DNA of 12,547 nt from Asterionellopsis glacialis (lineage: Eukaryota; Bacillariophyta; Plagiogrammaphyceae; Rhaphoneidales; Asterionellopsidaceae): positions 1-12,547 of the forward strand of contig WKLE02005630.1 of assembly GCA_014885115.2 (NCBI GenBank). The letters are read 5' to 3'. Under the pieces are notes generated by a model, which saw nothing but the letters and a program-made list of their open reading frames with translations, was not told where the DNA came from and ran no database searches. This document shows positions 8,893 through 12,547 of this stretch, one piece after another. Made by a program: the position numbers and the translations under genes. Numbering within the stretch: the first letter of the stretch is position 1; the number at the start of each line of letters is the position of its first letter.

Positions 8893-9450
8893 TTACTGAG
8901 AAGCTGACCGGACAAGTTTTTGAAACAAATTACGCACAGATGATCGTTTGCATGGTGTCTTTCCAACTATTGTTGAACACTCATCATTTTGTTTTTTTGA
9001 TGCGTATGCATCAGCTTCACCCATCATGGCTGCATATTCTGATGCAGTCTTGGAAAATCGACCCGCTATTTTCGCTAATAGGTCAGGGTTGGCCTTGCCA
9101 ACCCGATCTTTTAGTTGTTCTTGAGCAAATAAAACGGATGCAGTAGCATCGTCTTGAAGACGTTCTCTTTCGATGCCATCCTTAAGTATTGACTCTTTTT
9201 CTAAGCCGCGAAGTGTCCCCTTTACACACCACTGATTCATTTCTTCTTGAGTTCGCAAGTGCTTTGGCTTACGCCTGGTATATTGAATCACCTTTATCAC
9301 TTCATTGTACGTCGTTTGATCAGTAACCTCATTCCAAAGTGCTTTCCGTTGTTTTTTTGACATATCTTTGTGGCTCGGAATATCCTTTACTTCTATATCA
9401 TTGCAAAAATGAACATGCTTATCAGCTTTGGGTTGGGGCAAACCTGTCAT
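8893..9450 (-). CDS. Uncharacterised 185-aa protein resembling a diatom family with an RGLE motif
   Basis: A single-exon frame starts at ATG 9450, the first ATG after an in-frame TAA about 36 nt upstream. The N-terminal part has VHFCNDIEVKDIPSHKDMS (13-31) followed by KALWNE (36-41). The middle has a Cys shortly before GTLRGLEKES (78-87), and then a charged helical stretch including SVLFAQEQLKDR (105-116). The pattern V-x-F ... I-x-S/H-x-x-D ... LW ... C-x-RGLE ... A-x-x-VL-x-EQ is one I remember from many small diatom proteins of unknown function. That is recollection, not a database match. No signal peptide or membrane segment is visible. The C-terminus is basic and Ser-rich. It is convergent with the LCM-family gene. 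Function unknown. Confidence 0.75.
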   Translation of the reverse strand: MTGLPQPKADKHVHFCNDIEVKDIPSHKDMSKKQRKALWNEVTDQTTYNEVIKVIQYTRRKPKHLRTQEEMNQWCVKGTLRGLEKESILKDGIERERLQDDATASVLFAQEQLKDRVGKANPDLLAKIAGRFSKTASEYAAMMGEADAYASKKQNDECSTIVGKTPCKRSSVRNLFQKLVRSASQ

Positions 9451-11283
9451 GGCTTGCTTTATTGATTTCTTCGATTGGCGAACTTATGAACGAATATATG
9501 GGATTAAAAAATATCGTGATGATTGACGACCGTGCGGAAACTAGCTAAACTATGGTGAATGCACGTACATACTTCCTCCCATGGAGGCAGAGTTCTTGAT
9601 TTTTCATTATCTATTCGTGAAAGGTATGGAGGACTACTCAGTCTACGCACCGTTCTTCTTCTAAGAAATGAGACTCCAATAAAGAAAAACTTCAAGTGGG
9701 ATGTCAATGTTCAAATCCCCAAGCAACCTACTTCTGTTGTACGTTTTACAATTTTGGAATGACAGCCAGAATTCTAGTCCTTGAGAAGTCCTTACTAGGC
9801 CCTATCAGATAAGGGAAAAAAGGGCAGTACTGTAGGTTCTTCTAGATACTTACTAGCAGGTAAACGTAAAGGTAGTACAGTGGTTCAGGTTACTATTCAA
9901 CTAATACCTGTACCAGTAAAGTATGGCTTAATACTAATTAAGAAAATATATATAGTGAATGTCTGTGTATACTTATACTGTATTTAGATTGTTTCATGTC
10001 GTACTAAATAACTATTTTTTTCTTTACTATTGCCCGCAAATCTATGAATATGGCTTTCTATACGACCTACTTACAGGTAGGTTACTCTCTCTAGGACCTG
10101 CGTATATAATAAAGTCAGGAATATCAAATTCTCAAACTTCTTAGGGGTAAAAACAGCAGTAGCAGGTCGTACTAGAGGGTCCTACTGGACTGGCATTTTT
10201 TTAAAATTGTTCATTGGGAAGGAAAAGCTCTTTATCTCCTGTACATTACCTGGTGTAGTTGCTGCAGTTGATAACGCTTACTAAAAATATTGGAGTAGGA
10301 AAGTACATTTTAAAAATTAAGAGAACCCCTAATACGGTAATCTATTGGGACTAATAAAGACATTATAATTTCAATCCACATTATGCTGGAATTGCAATTA
10401 CATATGGATTCGACAAGACTAACAACCCAATGATTACATACAAAATATACAGTATTCTGTACTTGATATATTGTGTATAATCTACAAAATATAACATTTT
10501 TCATGTATGCTAGACCAAATCGAATGTGTTTCATTACGATGTTTAATATATCCGAAGAGTCATAATATTGTTGTTTGTAATGTTTAATTCACAAAAATAA
10601 TGTTTTATTTTGTTCTTTCGATATAAGTATTGAATAACATTCTATTACGAGAAATGAGGTAGTCTGTCATACACAAATACTATGGTACAGCAAGGTAGAG
10701 ATTTTTTTCTGAAGTACTGGTACTCACTGTATCTAGTAACATGTTGTCCTTTGTCCTCTGTCTTATGTACAGTATGCAATGGCCACGATGACGAGTGAAT
10801 AGCCTTGGCTTATTTTGCGAGTAACAATCACTTGCTTGGTTGTTCATATCGTACCATACGCACTTGCCTCATCAGAGATCATCGGACATTTGGGTTGCCA
10901 AGCTTTCTGAGGAATGTTCAAGATTCTCTAGAGGACTGCGTTGAAGGTTAGAAGATCAGTTTGGGGAGTGCGCTCTTCAAGTGATTTCTTTTACAGGGAT
11001 ACTGTAAAGGAAGTGGGACTACTTGCACATGCTCAAGGGAACAGCAACTGAAAAAAGCCAACAATTGTTAAAACGTACAATACTTAAGAATTAGTAGTGA
11101 ACTACACATATGCTCGAGACTTCGAGTACACAAAATATGCGTTTAAGTTTTGCAAGTTTTCTGCAATTACCGTACGCTAAAAATTGTGAAATGAAAAAAT
11201 ATATGGCCCAGAGTAAAATTGGGGTCTTCTTTCATACAGTAAACGAAAGCATAGATATACTGTAATAAATGTAGTGAGTCTAA
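9451..11283. other. AT-rich intergenic region without a supported gene
   Basis: About 1.8 kb with no convincing gene. Frames at 9504-9762 overlap on both strands and lack domains; other frames are short and AT-driven. Around 9780-10260 there are scattered words of the same kind as the palindromic repeats: CAGTACTG at 9825-9832, TACCTGTACCAGTA near 9905-9918, TACAGGTAGGT at 10072-10082 (also present at 44-54), and GTCC-TACT-GGAC near 10179-10190. The part from about 10300 to 10700 is very AT-rich. No tRNA or rRNA was recognised. Confidence 0.5.
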
Positions 11284-11610
11284 TCAACCATCAACGACCG
11301 ACGAGAGATCTCGTGCCTCCTGTAAAACCTCACTCAAAGTTCGTTTTTTCCTTGTAAAACCTGATCTCCAGCATAACGTTGCAGATGGATTTGATGGCAG
11401 TCTGTTGTCCGCAACAGCGTCGTTTCTATATTCTCTATGGTTGATGAGAAGTATGTCACAAAGGCACAAGTTGTTATGGTTGCTGCCTAATGAGACTTCT
11501 TGTTGGACATTTTGATTGAATTCTCTGCTTTGAATTCTTTCGTTACTTCTTGAATAAGTTGGGTTAGAGGGTTGGACATGACGACGATGGTCTTGATGAG
11601 GCGGAAGCAT
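11284..11610 (-). CDS. Doubtful small hypothetical ORF, possibly part of a spliced or decayed gene
   Basis: A 108-aa minus-strand frame with hydrophilic N-terminal half (Asn/Gln/Arg/Ser-rich) and C-terminal FTRKKRTLSEVLQEARDLSS. A second open frame at 11487-11759 overlaps it in another phase. An ATG at about 11785 opens a third frame that ends at a possible donor-like GTGATC. This could mean a small multi-exon gene read across frames, or chance open reading. No known domain is recognised and no exon join was decisive, so only the longest downstream frame is given here. Confidence 0.2.
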   Translation of the reverse strand: MLPPHQDHRRHVQPSNPTYSRSNERIQSREFNQNVQQEVSLGSNHNNLCLCDILLINHREYRNDAVADNRLPSNPSATLCWRSGFTRKKRTLSEVLQEARDLSSVVDG

Positions 11611-11803
11611 GGTGTTATTGAAAGGGAATCCAATGTATTAATTTGGTTTTGAGAGATTGTAGTTGATGCAAATATTGTGTTATGAAGGATCACCGGTAAG
11701 AAGCCTTTTTCGGAGGTGATGAAGATCTTGGTGAAAGGAACGAGCAATAAGCGGAGCACAATCTACAACTACAACGAACACTCATTTTCACTATCGAAAA
11801 GCA

Positions 11804-11825
11804 GAGGTCTTTCTGAGGTCTTTCT
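11804..11825. repeat. 11-bp perfect tandem duplication
   Basis: GAGGTCTTTCT occurs twice head to tail. It lies just upstream, in the minus-strand sense, of the doubtful ORF region and looks like a simple replication-slippage duplication. Confidence 0.9.
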
Positions 11826-12331
11826 GGAATAGTCACATTTTCTCTTTGAATTTAATTACCTTCTTCAATATAATGATATTTCTTTTTTTAAAATGAATAT
11901 AATAATATTTCTGGAAATGCCGGTTTTCACAAAAATATGTAGCTTACTGAGATATAGTTCAATAATCTAGTAATTAGAAGATATACACAAATCATTTTTA
12001 TGATACTACAGGCAATTATTGACCCAAAGTAAATTAGTTTTTGATTTGGAAATAATAGTGCATTTGAGCCAATTAGGAATTCATTGGGTTTTTGTACTCC
12101 CCTGCTGTTTATGTTATAAAAAAGCCTTTTTAGTTCTGGTAAAGGTTGACTTTTATGTATCCTTAGTAACAGTTGTTCTGTCACTTTTTCTTAAATCTAG
12201 GACATAAGTGGATTCCACATGCAAGAATGCTGACGTGGACATACCGCATTTTCAATCTCGAAAAGTTTTACCGGAGTTGTATGAAAATCGAAATTTACGT
12301 GGAATTACGGAGATCAACCGGAGTCTTGGCC
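11826..12331. other. AT-rich intergenic stretch
   Basis: About 500 bp of AT-rich DNA with short overlapping frames on both strands (for example 11927-12184 minus and 12019-12207 plus). These overlap each other and show no domain. Nothing further is seen. Confidence 0.5.
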
Positions 12332-12419
12332 GTACAGGTACTGTACAACTGTTTATTCTTTACTAAACCTTGGTGCCAAGGTACCAGGTGTTGGTTATCT
12401 GATTTACTGTACCAGGTAC
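12332..12419. repeat. Second palindrome cluster with GTACCAGGTAC units
   Basis: GTACAG-GTA-CTGTAC is at 12332-12346. ACCTTGG-TG-CCAAGGT is at 12367-12382 with 7-bp perfect arms. GTACCAGGTG, one base off the first ten of the 11-mer, is at 12381-12390. A full GTACCAGGTAC is at 12409-12419, and GGTACC follows at about 12428-12433. The composition and style match the clusters at 6207-6319 and 6896-6986. Confidence 0.83.
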
Positions 12420-12467
12420 GGTAGTAAGGTACCTCACAAATTCGGGTTATTCCGGGCAAAAATGCCC

Positions 12468-12520
12468 AAAAATGCGGGATTGGTACAAACTCCAAATTTG
12501 GTACCCACCCGGGCATTTTG
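12468..12520. repeat. Imperfect inverted repeat near the window end
   Basis: The left arm at 12468-12489 (AAAAATGC, then GGGATTGGTAC, then AAA) pairs imperfectly with the reverse complement of 12497-12520 (CAAAATGC, then CCGGGTGGGTAC, then CAAA). The centre contains the perfect palindrome CCAAATTTGG at 12492-12501. Just left lies another hairpin, GGGCA-AAAA-TGCCC, at about 12454-12467. The feature may continue beyond the window. Confidence 0.7.
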
Positions 12521-12547
12521 TATTACTCCGAAAAAATAGAAAAAGGC

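Noticed and set aside
10912..10926. T-arm-like GAAT-GTTCAAG-ATTC suggesting a tRNA
   Set aside because: Stem is only four perfect pairs, and no matching acceptor, D or anticodon arms are found around it.

Overview
The window looks like nuclear DNA of a diatom or a close stramenopile. Genes are interrupted by GT-AG introns, most of them about 100-150 nt. Intergenic DNA is AT-rich. Three of the four confident genes encode proteins of eukaryotic type, and two resemble, from memory, protein types common in diatoms. No bacterial operon structure, Shine-Dalgarno spacing, rRNA or tRNA was seen. The species cannot be named from the sequence.

Layout: (1) 529-3241, plus strand, a two-exon gene for an SDP1/TGL-type patatin triacylglycerol lipase of 852 aa. 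(2) 3526-6046, minus strand, convergent with the lipase: a five-exon gene that I reconstructed by hand, 531 aa. It has an N-terminal protein-L-isoaspartate O-methyltransferase (PCMT/PCMTD-like) domain, a short F-box-like segment, a basic coiled coil and a strongly acidic tail. (3) 6047-7469, a divergent intergenic region with clustered palindromes and the recurring 11-mer GTACCAGGTAC. (4) 7470-8540, plus strand, a leucine carboxyl methyltransferase-family (PF04072-like) enzyme with a hydrophobic N-terminus. (5) 8893-9450, minus strand, a 185-aa protein resembling an uncharacterised diatom family with an RGLE motif. (6) 9451-12547, mostly AT-rich non-coding DNA with one doubtful small ORF (11284-11610, minus) and a second palindrome cluster at the right end (12332-12520).

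No common pathway is evident. The lipase acts in storage-lipid mobilisation. The isoaspartyl methyltransferase-like protein suggests repair or ubiquitin-linked turnover of damaged proteins. The LCM-family gene lies divergently to it and is a second putative carboxyl/O-methyltransferase. The most unusual items are the domain architecture of the PCMT-like protein, the substituted first glycine of the lipase nucleophile motif, and the dispersed odd-length palindromes around GTACC-A/T-GGTAC, which may mark an undescribed foldback or miniature element family. All exon joins are inferred from splice consensus, reading phase and family similarity remembered by eye; no search was run.
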